Source: an uncultured Candidatus Saccharibacteria bacterium (GTDB lineage Bacteria; Patescibacteriota; Saccharimonadia; Saccharimonadales; Saccharimonadaceae). Taken from it: DNA of 64,000 bases. Under the pieces are notes generated by a model, which ran no database searches, was not told the origin of the DNA, and saw nothing but the letters and a program-made list of their open reading frames with translations. Below, in pieces: positions 27,239-35,745 of this stretch. Each line of letters starts with the position of its first letter. Position 1 is the first letter of the stretch. Location of the stretch: NCBI GenBank assembly GCA_946530965.1, contig CAMNAK010000001.1:62001-126000 (forward strand). The letters are read 5' to 3'. The position numbers were made by a program, and so were the translations under genes.

Positions 27239-27269
27239 TAAAGCTATGATTATAACAAGGAGGAAAAAC

Positions 27270-27854
27270 ATGAAAGATTATTTAGTTCCTACGGTTGTCG
27301 AAGAGACGAATCGTGGCGAACGCGCCTACGATATTTATTCCCGTCTTTTGAAAGAACGTGTAATTTTCTTGGGCGACGAAGTTAACTCTGCGACTGCCAA
27401 TATTGTTATTGCTCAGCTACTTCATCTAGCTTACGAAGATCCAAAGAAGGATATTAAGTTGTATATTAACTCTCCGGGCGGCTCCGTCTATGATGGTCTT
27501 GGTATTATCGATACCATGAACTATATCGAGCCAGATGTTCAGACGATTGGTATTGGTCTTCAGGCTTCGATGGGTGCCATGCTTCTATCTAGCGGCACAA
27601 AAGGTAAACGCTTTGCTTTGCCGAACGCTCGCATCATGATTCATCAGCCAAGCTCTGGCACTGAGGGCAAGATTACAGATCAGGAAATCGCACTTCGCGA
27701 AGGTATTTACCTCAAGAAGGTGCTTGCCGAGATGATGGCAAAGAATACTGGTCAAAGCCTTGAGAAGATTGAAAAAGATATGGACCGAGATAACTGGATG
27801 TCCGCAGAAGAAGCCAAAAAATATGGCATTGTGGACGAAGTAATCGGCGCGTAA
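27270..27854 (+). CDS. clpP: ATP-dependent Clp protease proteolytic subunit
   Basis: A 194-residue serine protease that forms the chamber used by ClpC/ClpX. The catalytic triad is S100 (GLQASMGA), H125 (MIHQPSSG) and D174 (MDRDNWMS). The start at 27270 follows AAGGAGGAAAAAC; an upstream in-frame ATG overlaps the -10. The sequence begins [21 protein letters not shown], as typical ClpP does, without a long propeptide. It is regulated by the CIRCE site just upstream and followed by a terminator at 27860. Confidence 0.97.
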   Translation: MKDYLVPTVVEETNRGERAYDIYSRLLKERVIFLGDEVNSATANIVIAQLLHLAYEDPKKDIKLYINSPGGSVYDGLGIIDTMNYIEPDVQTIGIGLQASMGAMLLSSGTKGKRFALPNARIMIHQPSSGTEGKITDQEIALREGIYLKKVLAEMMAKNTGQSLEKIEKDMDRDNWMSAEEAKKYGIVDEVIGA

Positions 27855-27859
27855 TAACT

Positions 27860-27887
27860 AATCCCCTAGCAAAGCTGGGGGATTTTT
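27860..27887 (+). terminator. Terminator of clpP
   Basis: AATCCCC/GGGGATT stem with TTTTTG. Confidence 0.85.
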
Positions 27888-27896
27888 GTTTGCAAG

Positions 27897-27919
27897 AAAA
27901 ATCCCCGGATAATCCGGGG
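27897..27919 (-). terminator. Terminator of orphan gene at 27936
   Basis: CCCCGGAT/ATCCGGGG palindrome followed by ATTTTTC on the minus strand. Confidence 0.8.
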
Positions 27920-27935
27920 GAAGATAAAGGATTAA

Positions 27936-28439
27936 TCATGCATGGTCAACCTGGTAACTAAGGCCGGTTTTCTGCACCTTGCCGAAATTAGTCTTGATCA
28001 TCTTCGTGATGGTGTAGGCCATATCAGGGTCGGCTTTTATGAACCGCTTGTTTGTTATGCGAAGGTAGCAATATTCGCGGTCACTTTGGCGCATTTTGAG
28101 GTCGCCGATTTTGAGCAGCTCTACGCGTTCATCGCTGTCTATTTCGAGCTCGATTTTGGGTGCACAGGATCCAGGACAAATGATGACGTGATATGGATCG
28201 CTGCGGTCAACCTTGTCGTTCTCAAAGTTGCGCAAATCGACGACTACTGGAAATAGTATGCCAATTATTCTATCGATGCAGTGCCAGATGAAATAGACGC
28301 ACATCGATATTGCGACTGCAGCGAAGATGGTCTTGCCGTTATTCTCGGCTCCTTTGTGGATGTAGTAAGCGGTGAGTATAGCGCCAAGCAAAGCGCAAAT
28401 ACGTTGCCGATTCTTCTTGAACTTTTCTCTACTAAGCAT
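27936..28439 (-). CDS. Small membrane protein, orphan-cassette gene
   Basis: A 167-residue protein with a basic N-terminus, two adjacent membrane helices (about 14-30 and 36-66) and a soluble C-terminal domain of about 95 residues (beta-rich; CPGSC pair). No family is recognised. It starts after GGAGGGA, ends with TGA and has its own promoter (TTGACT-N17-TATAAT, 28486-28514) and terminator. The leader is short, with a small CGG/CCG hairpin near its 5' end. Proline codon use is mixed, so the compositional signal is weaker here than in the other cassettes. Confidence 0.7.
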   Translation of the reverse strand: MLSREKFKKNRQRICALLGAILTAYYIHKGAENNGKTIFAAVAISMCVYFIWHCIDRIIGILFPVVVDLRNFENDKVDRSDPYHVIICPGSCAPKIELEIDSDERVELLKIGDLKMRQSDREYCYLRITNKRFIKADPDMAYTITKMIKTNFGKVQKTGLSYQVDHA

Positions 28440-28485
28440 GAGAAATATCCCTCCTTAAAGATCTAGCGGATTTCCGTATCTGTTA

Positions 28486-28514
28486 ATTATAGCATAAATT
28501 CAATGAAAAGTCAA
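28486..28514 (-). promoter_or_regulatory. Promoter of orphan gene at 28439
   Basis: TTGACT (28509-28514), 17-base spacer ending TATGC, TATAAT (28486-28491) on the minus strand. Confidence 0.8.
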
Positions 28515-28523
28515 TCAAACTGC

Positions 28524-29750
28524 TTAAGCTTGCTCTTTGAGACGATTGTTTTTGGTAGATAAGAATTTATATAGACTTTGATAATACAGCCAGCAGAAAA
28601 TTCCCGCATAGCAAATCGCGCCTATTGTCTTTGTCTCGTTGGTTTTGTACTGGAACAAAAATGGCAAGTAGCCCATTAAAGATACTATTTCGATGGAAAT
28701 GGGGATAAAAGCATATTTTAGATTCTTTTTTCCGATAGATAAACCATATGTAAATAATGCGATACTTAATGGAGCTGCTAAATATAGATATCTTTCATGT
28801 AATTGAGGCAAAAAGAATGTGCAGGTTACTAGAATCGTAAGACCAAGCTTTAGGATTCCTTCTTTGTTGAGATGCTTGGCTCTAATTGCGAAAAACGACA
28901 AAATTCCTAAGCTGGTTATGAGGAGTAAATAACCAATTGCTGCCATGCTACTGTAATTGTTCGGCAAAAAGGTATAAAAATTATATAAGTTTAGTGTGGT
29001 TAGTCTATCGCCATTAACCTGTTCAATATACACCATAAAAAGGCGATCTATCTTTAGGCCAACGATAAGACTAGGTAGTGAGGTGATAATGAATACTGCC
29101 GGAATAATTAAAAAATGCAATAATGATATATTTTTCTTACGTAGATAAAGAATTATAAAAAGCGGGAAAATAAATAGCGCTTGAAGCTTGAAGGCGAAGG
29201 CTAATCCAAAAAAGAAGAATGCCCTCGGATATTTATTTCTCAATAAGTAACTTAGCGAAAGTGTGACGAATGCGGAATAAATACAATCGCATTGTCCCCA
29301 GCAAGCTGAATTCAGGAAGATCGTTGGGGTGACCAAGGTTAACAAGAATGCGATTGCGCGCATTTTGAAAATCTTTCTTTCGTTGGTGTTCTTGCGCGTA
29401 AGTGTCTTGACTAGATGCTGGACGCTAAACGCTAATATAAAATCAAAAAATAGTGAAATAATCTTTACTATTGATAAAGCTTTGATGGGAAGATAAGAAA
29501 AAATAGCAAGTAGTATTAAATATGGTTGATTATAGTTGGCAAAGCTATCCTTTAAAGCGAGAATACCACCATGCGTGCGGATATATCCTATCCAGTTGTC
29601 GAGAAAAATCGTATAGTCGGCAGAGGTAAAACCTCGCAACTTCCAGCTAAAGAATACTCTTAGTAAGACAACGATGATTACAAAAAACGCAAAACAATGC
29701 TTTTTGACGAAGTTTTTAATGGAGTTTTCTATTAGCAATAATCTTGGCAT
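28524..29750 (-). CDS. Polytopic GT-C-like glycosyltransferase (mannosyltransferase-type) membrane protein
   Basis: A 408-residue protein with about ten or more membrane helices. The first outer loop (FTSADYTIFLDNWIGYIR) carries acidic residues at the place where GT-C enzymes hold their catalytic acid. Later NSACWGQCD and LPQLHERYLYL segments are like those of polyprenol-phosphate-sugar mannosyltransferases. It probably adds sugars to lipids or exported proteins; the substrate is unknown. I chose the start at 29750 because TTGACA-N16-TACTAT lies in what would be the coding region of the earlier ATG (29801). Its stop lies just beyond an orphan-gene promoter. The sequence is more AT-rich than its neighbours. 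Confidence 0.65.
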   Translation of the reverse strand: MPRLLLIENSIKNFVKKHCFAFFVIIVVLLRVFFSWKLRGFTSADYTIFLDNWIGYIRTHGGILALKDSFANYNQPYLILLAIFSYLPIKALSIVKIISLFFDFILAFSVQHLVKTLTRKNTNERKIFKMRAIAFLLTLVTPTIFLNSACWGQCDCIYSAFVTLSLSYLLRNKYPRAFFFFGLAFAFKLQALFIFPLFIILYLRKKNISLLHFLIIPAVFIITSLPSLIVGLKIDRLFMVYIEQVNGDRLTTLNLYNFYTFLPNNYSSMAAIGYLLLITSLGILSFFAIRAKHLNKEGILKLGLTILVTCTFFLPQLHERYLYLAAPLSIALFTYGLSIGKKNLKYAFIPISIEIVSLMGYLPFLFQYKTNETKTIGAICYAGIFCWLYYQSLYKFLSTKNNRLKEQA

Positions 29751-29850
29751 ATAGTTAAATAATAGTATATAGCCTATTTTGTTTGTCAATTTATTATGCA
29801 TTTAGCTTCTCTTAAAGGCTTAAGCTTGCTCTTAAAAACGCCTCAGGTGT

Positions 29851-29856
29851 TACACT
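29851..29856 (+). promoter_or_regulatory. -10 element of leaderless radA
   Basis: TACACT followed by six bases and the ATG at 29863. Confidence 0.6.
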
Positions 29857-29862
29857 TAATAT

Positions 29863-31224
29863 ATGGCAAAACTAAAGACGAGGTATCAGTGCCAGAATTG
29901 TGGCGCGAATTATGCAAAATGGGCAGGACGCTGCGAGAACTGTGGCGAGTGGAACACTCTTCTAGAGCAGGCGGCTTCGGTTGAGACTGAGGCGAAGTCT
30001 GCACTTGCAAAAGGTTCGGTCTCTGGCAAGCGACTTGATGCGGTCTCGATTAATACTATCGAGCCTTCTGATGCTGGTAGCCGTCTAACTACTGGTTTTG
30101 CGGATCTTGATCTTGTGCTTGGCGGCGGCATCCTGCTTGGCGGTGTGGCGCTCCTAGCGGGTCAGCCTGGTATGGGCAAGTCTACAATCTTGATGCAAAT
30201 CTGCGCCACGATTTCGAATGCTGGGCATAAGGTTCTCTATGTTTCTGGCGAGGAATCTGCCGGTCAGGTAAAAATGCGTGCTGTGCGCCTGGGCGCTAGC
30301 TCGGATGATTTGCATTTTGCTAGCTCGTCTTCCGCGAATGATATCGCAAGGACTATCGAGGGTGGCGAGTATGACCTTGTAATTGTCGACTCTATTCAGA
30401 CGCTCAGTATGGCAGAGATTAGCTCTGCGCCTGGCACAGTTAGTCAGGTTAGTAACTGCGGTAACCTTATTATTCGTGCTGCGAAGGGCAGTAATACTGC
30501 AGTAATTATCGTTGGTCATGTTACAAAGGAGGGCACGCTTGCTGGTCCGAAAGTTTTGGAACATCTTGTTGATGTTGTTCTTAATTTTGAAGGTGATCGC
30601 TACGGTGGGTTTAAGACGATTCGTGCTGTAAAAAACCGCTTTGGCTCTACGACCGAGATGGCTATCTTTGAGATGGCGAGTGAAGGCTTGGTTGAGGTGA
30701 AGAATCCAAGCGAAGCTTTGCTTTCTGAACGTCAAAACACTGACGGTAGTATTATTATGGCGACAATCGAGGGCGCGCGTCCGCTCCTCGTAGAGATTCA
30801 GGCGCTTGTAAACCCGACAAACTTTGGCTACCCAAAACGTACTGCTTCTGGCTTTGATTTGAATCGTCTAAATCTTCTTATTGCCGTGCTAGAAAAGCGT
30901 ACTAAGCTTAACCTTCAGGATAAGGATATCTTTATTAATGTTGTTGGTGGCCTAAAACTAAACGATTCCGCGGCTGATCTTGCGATTTGTATGGCGATCG
31001 CTAGTGCAGCGGCTGGCAGGAAGCTAGACGAAGATATGGTAGTCTTTGGTGAGATTGGTCTTGGTGGCGAAATTCGCTCCGTAATAGCGCCTGATCGCCG
31101 CATTGCAGAAGCGAAGAAGCTTGGCTTTAAGGGAGCGATTGCGCCTGCGACTATTCGCGACAAATTCGTGATGCCGGTAAAAGATTTACGCTCGGCGCTC
31201 GTAAAATATATGAATAATAAATAA
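29863..31224 (+). CDS. radA: DNA repair protein RadA (Sms)
   Basis: A 453-residue RecA-like ATPase that helps branch migration during recombination. It has an N-terminal C4 zinc finger (C10, C13, C24, C27), Walker A GQPGMGKST (100-108), the RadA-specific KNRFGS motif, and a C-terminal Lon-protease-like domain (from about 280) with a GGLKLNDSAADLA segment. The usual length is about 450, so it is complete. The start is leaderless. With dprA (44425) it suggests a recombination path usable for incoming DNA. Confidence 0.97.
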   Translation: MAKLKTRYQCQNCGANYAKWAGRCENCGEWNTLLEQAASVETEAKSALAKGSVSGKRLDAVSINTIEPSDAGSRLTTGFADLDLVLGGGILLGGVALLAGQPGMGKSTILMQICATISNAGHKVLYVSGEESAGQVKMRAVRLGASSDDLHFASSSSANDIARTIEGGEYDLVIVDSIQTLSMAEISSAPGTVSQVSNCGNLIIRAAKGSNTAVIIVGHVTKEGTLAGPKVLEHLVDVVLNFEGDRYGGFKTIRAVKNRFGSTTEMAIFEMASEGLVEVKNPSEALLSERQNTDGSIIMATIEGARPLLVEIQALVNPTNFGYPKRTASGFDLNRLNLLIAVLEKRTKLNLQDKDIFINVVGGLKLNDSAADLAICMAIASAAAGRKLDEDMVVFGEIGLGGEIRSVIAPDRRIAEAKKLGFKGAIAPATIRDKFVMPVKDLRSALVKYMNNK

Positions 31225-31313
31225 CCGTAAACTATGGCGCCAGCAGTGGGTCGTAAGGTCCGAGAGTATAACCCTTGCAACTCTTCTCAAACTGTGGTAG
31301 AATTGGTTGTAAT

Positions 31314-31580
31314 ATGATTACTAAAGATAACAAAGCTAAGGCAATTGCGAAGCTTGCTCGCAGCGACAAGGATGTTGGCTCCCCTGAAGTACAGGTTTCA
31401 GTTCTAACTGAACGTATCAAGGAAGTCACCGAGCATGTCAAGGCTAACAAGCATGATTACATGGCAAAGCGCGGCCTAATTCAGATGGTTGGTAAGCGCA
31501 AAAAGTTGCTAAAGCACCTAGAACAGAGCGACTTCGAGAGTTACAAAGCTACTGTCGCAAAGCTTGGTCTTCGCAAATAA
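31314..31580 (+). CDS. rpsO: 30S ribosomal protein uS15
   Basis: An 88-residue uS15 (MITKDNKAKAIAKLARSDKD at the start; the GSPEVQVSVLTERI and RGLIQMVGKRKKLL motifs are typical). The gene starts at 31314. TTGCAA-N17-TAGAAT lies upstream with only ten bases between -10 and ATG, so the leader is a few bases at most. The E. coli-type pseudoknot leader used for S15 autocontrol cannot fit. A terminator follows. As in many bacteria, pnp lies downstream, but here a minus-strand orphan gene separates them. Confidence 0.97.
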   Translation: MITKDNKAKAIAKLARSDKDVGSPEVQVSVLTERIKEVTEHVKANKHDYMAKRGLIQMVGKRKKLLKHLEQSDFESYKATVAKLGLRK

Positions 31581-31585
31581 CAAAA

Positions 31586-31613
31586 AATTACGTCTTCAAG
31601 GCGTAATTTTTTT
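31586..31613 (+). terminator. Terminator of rpsO
   Basis: TTACG(T)C/GGCGTAA-type stem with a TTCA-containing loop and TTTTTTT. Confidence 0.85.
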
Positions 31614-31632
31614 ATCTCATAATTAAAACAAT

Positions 31633-31663
31633 AAAAAATCCCGGTCACTCTGTGGTGGCCGGG
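31633..31663 (-). terminator. Terminator of orphan gene at 31673
   Basis: CCCGGCCAC/GTGACCGGG-type stem followed by ATTTTTT on the minus strand. Confidence 0.8.
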
Positions 31664-31672
31664 CGTGGCAAT

Positions 31673-32242
31673 TTACGAAGTTGCTAATGCTTCACTGAGC
31701 AGCATAGAGATCTCGTCCATCTTTCTTGCCGGTGTAAAACTACGTATATCTGCCTGTTCGTAGTTCTCGACGAAAAGCTGGATGATCTTCTTGTAGCAGT
31801 AGGAAAAAGCTCTCTCTCCGTCGCCTTTCTTGATAGCGCGTGAATCTGTACCGAGGAAAACATAAACTTGTCCGTCCTCTTTGCGCTTCAAAATAGAAAG
31901 GCAACAAGCTTTGTTGACTGCTTTCTTGATGGCCATGAAATGCTCTTCGATGAAGTCATCGATGCTGCCGTTAAAGCCGGGCATGTAGAGCTGGGCCATA
32001 GTGGGCTTATCTTCGGGGCTGAGCGTGCAGGTGAAGGGAAGAATGGTTGCTGTGACGATGTTCTTGCTTTTGATCTCAGCGATCGAGATGCTGAAACCGT
32101 CATGCTTGATTTTGTCCCAAGCTGCCTGAATCTCTTCTGTGGTCTTTGCTCTGAAGATGAGCTTGCTTCTGCTCACGGAAACAGTGGTTGTCTCGTGGTT
32201 CTTTTTGGAGGAACCTGACTCTGTGGTATCCATATTTGCCAT
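31673..32242 (-). CDS. Hypothetical protein, orphan-cassette gene inserted between rpsO and pnp
   Basis: A 189-residue soluble protein with a Ser/Thr-rich, probably disordered N-terminus (about 25 residues) followed by a mixed alpha/beta domain. No motif is recognised. Proline is CCC or CCG in all five cases I read, arginine is often AGA, and threonine is often ACA/ACC. The adjacent pnp uses CCA and CGC/CGT, so codon use differs sharply. The start follows AAAGAAAGGGG. The promoter is TTGACT-N16-TAAAAT. Copy 2 of the 98-bp repeat lies just upstream in the same orientation. It interrupts the common rpsO-pnp neighbourhood. Confidence 0.75.
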   Translation of the reverse strand: MANMDTTESGSSKKNHETTTVSVSRSKLIFRAKTTEEIQAAWDKIKHDGFSISIAEIKSKNIVTATILPFTCTLSPEDKPTMAQLYMPGFNGSIDDFIEEHFMAIKKAVNKACCLSILKRKEDGQVYVFLGTDSRAIKKGDGERAFSYCYKKIIQLFVENYEQADIRSFTPARKMDEISMLLSEALATS

Positions 32243-32316
32243 TGTAGATACCCCTTTCTTTATAAAGTACAACTTTCTCATCTCTCCAATCGGAAACAAA
32301 AAAGAAGTCCAATAAT

Positions 32317-32344
32317 ATTTTAACATAATAGTGATAAAAGTCAA
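32317..32344 (-). promoter_or_regulatory. Promoter of orphan gene at 32242
   Basis: TTGACT (32339-32344), 16-base spacer, TAAAAT (32317-32322) on the minus strand. Confidence 0.65.
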
Positions 32345-32393
32345 AGAAGCTGCATTGCTATAGTTTTTTGTCTCTTATGTATTTTTTAGCAAT

Positions 32394-32490
32394 GTGCTCA
32401 TTAGCTTGCAAAATCTGCAAGTTTTTACAGATAAGCCTATAACGCTCAGGTGTATTAACTTGCGAAAATCGCAAGCTAATCCATACGTTA
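32394..32490 (-). repeat. Interspersed ~98-bp repeat, copy 2
   Basis: The reverse complement of the element at 502-598, with about eight differences. Here the terminal inverted repeat is perfect (ATTAGCTTGC/GCAAGCTAAT). Both internal hairpins are conserved, while most changes fall in the spacer between them and at the outer ends, a pattern consistent with a structure being kept. Confidence 0.8.
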
Positions 32491-32539
32491 GAGAGAACAA
32501 TTAAAGTAGCTACAGCTTCCGAACGAGACGCCACCGTGA

Positions 32540-32545
32540 TATAAT
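32540..32545 (+). promoter_or_regulatory. -10 element of pnp
   Basis: TATAAT about 96 bases before the pnp start. It predicts a transcript starting near 32552 with a ~90-base leader, unlike most core genes here. Confidence 0.65.
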
Positions 32546-32562
32546 ATAGGTAGTAAATAATA

Positions 32563-32625
32563 TCGAGAAAATGATAGATATTTACCGCTTTTAGGCAAGG
32601 CGCTAGATACTTATTATTTTCTCGA
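32563..32625 (+). promoter_or_regulatory. pnp leader hairpin
   Basis: Perfect ten-base arms TCGAGAAAAT (32563-32572) and ATTTTCTCGA (32616-32625), extendable with a mismatch, enclose 43 bases. The hairpin ends one or two bases before the AAAGG ribosome site. In E. coli a pnp leader hairpin is cut by RNase III and then degraded by PNPase, giving autoregulation; the similarity here is structural only. Confidence 0.7.
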
Positions 32626-32641
32626 AGAAAGGTAGTTTTTG

Positions 32642-34828
32642 ATGGAAATCATTAATCCAAGCGGCAAGAAAACTCTGAAGCTTGAGACTGATTTTTGTGG
32701 TCGCAAACTTGGCCTCGAAGTTAACCGCGTTGGCTTCCGTACCACTTCTTCAGTTCTCGTTACTTACGGCGATACTGTCGTTCTCGGCTCGGTCGTTGTC
32801 GGCAACAAGCCAATCATGCAGGATTTCTTCCCGCTAACAATTGAATATCAGGAACGCTACTATGCTTCTGGCAAGATTTCTAGCAGCAAGTTTATTAAGC
32901 GCGAAGGTAAACCTTCGGAAGAGGCTGTTTTGGTTGCTCGTCTTATCGATCGCCCAATTCGTCCACTATTTCCAAAGGGTTATCGCCAGGAAATTCAGGT
33001 TGTCTCTACGGTTCTTTCTATGGATCCAAACTTCCGCCCAGATGTAATTGCTATGATCGCAGCATCTAGTGCATTGATGCTTGCTGGTGTTCCATTTGAT
33101 GGCCCAATTGCTGGTCTCCGCATTGGTCGCGTAAATGGCGAATATAAGGCGTTCTTGAGTCCAGAAGAGCGTGAAGCTTCTGACCTTGATCTAGTTGTTG
33201 CTGGTAAAGATTCTGGTATTACGATGGTTGAAGCTGGTGCAAACGAAGTTCCAGAAGACGTCATCATTGATGGTATGGCTTGGGGTCTAGAGCAGCTACA
33301 GCCTGCTATTAAGCTCCAGAACGAGCTACGCGAAAAGGTGGGTGTTGCTGAGCAAGAATATACCCTTATGCTTCCTAGTGAAGAAGTCAAGAATCAGGTT
33401 GATGCTTGGATGGTTGGTAAGCTTGATGAGAAATTCCGCATCAGTAACACTGTTGAGCGTAACCAGCTTATCTCTGATCTAAAGTATGCTATGCACGATG
33501 AGTTCTGCCAGAAGATTGTTTCTGACGAAGAAGCTGGCGTTACAGACAAGATGAGCGACGAAGAAAAGATGACCGTCCGCACAAAGTATTATGATGAACA
33601 CTTCCGCGATGAATATGGCGAAGCTTTCGAGCTAGCCGTTAAGCGCGATGTTCGCAAGAATATTATCGAGAAGGGTGTTCGTCCGGATGGTCGTAAACTT
33701 GACGAGGTTCGCCCACTAAGTTCACAGGTTGGCATTTTACCACGCGTTCATGGCTCCAGCTTGTTTACTCGTGGTGTAACTCAGGCTCTAAACGCTGTTA
33801 CTTTGGCGCCACTCAGCTATGCTCAGCTAGTTGATACTATGGAGACTACTGACGGTTCTCGCCGTTATATGCACCACTATAACGCCCCTGGCTATACTGT
33901 TGGTGAATGTTCTCGTATGGGTAGCCCAGGTCGTCGCGAGATTGGTCATGGTTACTTGGCAGAACGCGCGCTTCTTCCAGTTCTTCCTAGCGAAGAAGAG
34001 TTCCCATATGCAATCCGTAGTGTAACCGACATTATGTCTCAGAATGGTTCTACTTCTATGGCTGCAACTTGTAGCTCTTGTCTAGCTTTGATGGATGCTG
34101 GTGTTCCACTCAAACGCCCAGTCTCTGGTGTTGCCATGGGTCTTATGATGGATGGTGATAAGCCATACGTCTTAACTGATCTTATGGATGCGGAAGACTT
34201 TGCTGGCGATATGGACTTCAAGGTTACTGGTACTACTGAAGGTGTTACTGCAATGCAGATGGATATGAAGGTTCATGGTCTTCCTATCTCTGTCTTGTCT
34301 GAAGCTATTAAGAAGGCTCATGCTGGTCGTATGTTTATTCTTGAGCATATGCTAAGCGTCTTGCCTGGTCCACGCGATCATCTCAGTCCATATGCTCCTC
34401 ATATCGAGAAGCTCATGATTAATCCAGATAAGATTGGTCTAGTTATTGGTAAGGGTGGTGAAACGATCAACAAGATTACTACCGAAACTGGCGCAGAAAT
34501 CAATATCGAAGAGAATGGTCTAATTACAATCGCATCTTCTGATGGCGAAAAGATCAAGAAGGCTCTCGATTGGATTAAGGGTCTTGTAGAAGAACCGGAA
34601 GTTGGCAAAATCTACAACGGTAAAGTCGTTACTATTAAAGACTTTGGCGCATTTGTAAATATTATGCCAAATGTTGACGGTATGCTTCATATCTCTCAGA
34701 TCTCCGATAAGAGAATTGCGAAGGTCGAAGACGTATTGAAGCTTGGTCAAGAAATTAAGGTTCGCCTTGATTCTATTGACGAAAAAGGTCGTCTCGGTCT
34801 ATCAATGCGCGGCGTAAAACAGGATTAA
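32642..34828 (+). CDS. pnp: Polyribonucleotide nucleotidyltransferase (PNPase)
   Basis: A 728-residue phosphorolytic 3'-5' exoribonuclease. Two RNase PH-like domains are joined by the helical PNPase domain. The second PH domain carries SRRYMHHYNAPGYTVGE, GRREIGHG and the DGDKPYVLTDLMDAEDFAGD active-site segment. A KH domain (GLVIGKGGETINKI) and an S1 domain (YNGKVVTIKDFGAFVNIMP) end the protein. The start is the ATG at 32642 after AAAGG; a TTG immediately before is less likely. Its leader hairpin and the rnc gene at 55424 make RNase III control plausible. Confidence 0.97.
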   Translation: MEIINPSGKKTLKLETDFCGRKLGLEVNRVGFRTTSSVLVTYGDTVVLGSVVVGNKPIMQDFFPLTIEYQERYYASGKISSSKFIKREGKPSEEAVLVARLIDRPIRPLFPKGYRQEIQVVSTVLSMDPNFRPDVIAMIAASSALMLAGVPFDGPIAGLRIGRVNGEYKAFLSPEEREASDLDLVVAGKDSGITMVEAGANEVPEDVIIDGMAWGLEQLQPAIKLQNELREKVGVAEQEYTLMLPSEEVKNQVDAWMVGKLDEKFRISNTVERNQLISDLKYAMHDEFCQKIVSDEEAGVTDKMSDEEKMTVRTKYYDEHFRDEYGEAFELAVKRDVRKNIIEKGVRPDGRKLDEVRPLSSQVGILPRVHGSSLFTRGVTQALNAVTLAPLSYAQLVDTMETTDGSRRYMHHYNAPGYTVGECSRMGSPGRREIGHGYLAERALLPVLPSEEEFPYAIRSVTDIMSQNGSTSMAATCSSCLALMDAGVPLKRPVSGVAMGLMMDGDKPYVLTDLMDAEDFAGDMDFKVTGTTEGVTAMQMDMKVHGLPISVLSEAIKKAHAGRMFILEHMLSVLPGPRDHLSPYAPHIEKLMINPDKIGLVIGKGGETINKITTETGAEINIEENGLITIASSDGEKIKKALDWIKGLVEEPEVGKIYNGKVVTIKDFGAFVNIMPNVDGMLHISQISDKRIAKVEDVLKLGQEIKVRLDSIDEKGRLGLSMRGVKQD

Positions 34829-34840
34829 TAATCCATGAAA

Positions 34841-34870
34841 AATCCACCAGATTATATGGTGGATTTTTTG
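34841..34870 (+). terminator. Terminator of pnp
   Basis: AATCCACCA/TGGTGGATT stem with TTTTTTG. Confidence 0.85.
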
Positions 34871-34954
34871 TGTTTCACGAAAAGCTTTTGCTAGACAATA
34901 TTTAAAAAAATGTTTATTATTGAATTGTAATATAATTTTTCTAAAAGGAGAAAA

Positions 34955-35665
34955 ATGATGGCGGAAGCCAACCATACTTCACAAGCACCTGTAGTGGAGC
35001 AGGTGAAAATGCCAAAAATGAAAGTTGATGGAAGCAAGATTGCTTATGTTAACGCATTTGCAACAGCAGGCGCAATTTTCTTTGGCGTAGCAGCAATCTT
35101 CAATGCAATCGCTGGTTTTACAAAGGGTAAATGGATCTTCGAGATTCCATTCGATAATATCCTTAGTAGCTTCAGTAATGGCATGTACTCATACTTCTTC
35201 ATGGGTATCCTAACATTTGTGCTAGGTCTTGTAAGCTTCCTAACTGTAAGCAAGATTACAGATGCAGGCGCAATTAAAAAGGCATGGAATTGCATTTTCA
35301 AGGCAAACCTAGCACTTCTAGTACTATTTGCTATTGATATGATTAGCATGATTCTTACCTCCCTCATCGGTCTTGGTAAGACTTCTAGCGTTTATCATTC
35401 TCAGGGCACTCTATGGCTAAGCGGCTTCCTACCAACAGTAATCATGGCTCTAGTAGCTGGCGTTATTGCATTTGTTGCTAAGTCCATCGCAAACGGCAAG
35501 ACTCAGCTTCTACGCATTATGACTCTAGTCGCTCTTGGCGTTGGCTCCGTTGCTATGATCATGGTCTTCATCAGCCAAATCGTTGGCATGTACGACAAGA
35601 AGAGCAGTAGCAGCTACAGCGATTATCTAGATGATATCGATGATTACCTTGATTGGCTAAAGTAG
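34955..35665 (+). CDS. Four-helix membrane protein of unknown function
   Basis: A 236-residue protein with a soluble N-terminus of about 30 residues and four membrane helices. It ends in a Ser-, Tyr- and Asp-rich tail (SYSDYLDDIDDYLDWLK). No family is recognised. It starts at ATGATG after AAAGGAG; either ATG is possible. TATAAT lies about 20 bases upstream. It is a single gene flanked by the pnp terminator and its own strong terminator. Codon use matches the core genes (Leu CTA, Pro CCA). Confidence 0.7.
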   Translation: MMAEANHTSQAPVVEQVKMPKMKVDGSKIAYVNAFATAGAIFFGVAAIFNAIAGFTKGKWIFEIPFDNILSSFSNGMYSYFFMGILTFVLGLVSFLTVSKITDAGAIKKAWNCIFKANLALLVLFAIDMISMILTSLIGLGKTSSVYHSQGTLWLSGFLPTVIMALVAGVIAFVAKSIANGKTQLLRIMTLVALGVGSVAMIMVFISQIVGMYDKKSSSSYSDYLDDIDDYLDWLK

Positions 35666-35687
35666 TTAACTAATATAAGGTTGCAGC

Positions 35688-35715
35688 AAAGACCTCTCCT
35701 CGGAGAGGTCTTTTT
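35688..35715 (+). terminator. Terminator of membrane-protein gene
   Basis: AAGACCTCTCC/GGAGAGGTCTT stem with TTTTTG. Confidence 0.9.
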
Positions 35716-35733
35716 GCTTATCTAAAAATATGG

Positions 35734-35739
35734 TATAAT
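35734..35739 (+). promoter_or_regulatory. -10 element of leaderless ftsK
   Basis: TATAAT followed by six bases and the ATG at 35746. Confidence 0.7.
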
Positions 35740-35745
35740 ACCCTT

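Noticed and set aside
31225-31313. An S15 autoregulatory leader upstream of rpsO
   Set aside because: The -10 lies only ten bases before the ATG, so there is almost no transcribed leader to fold.
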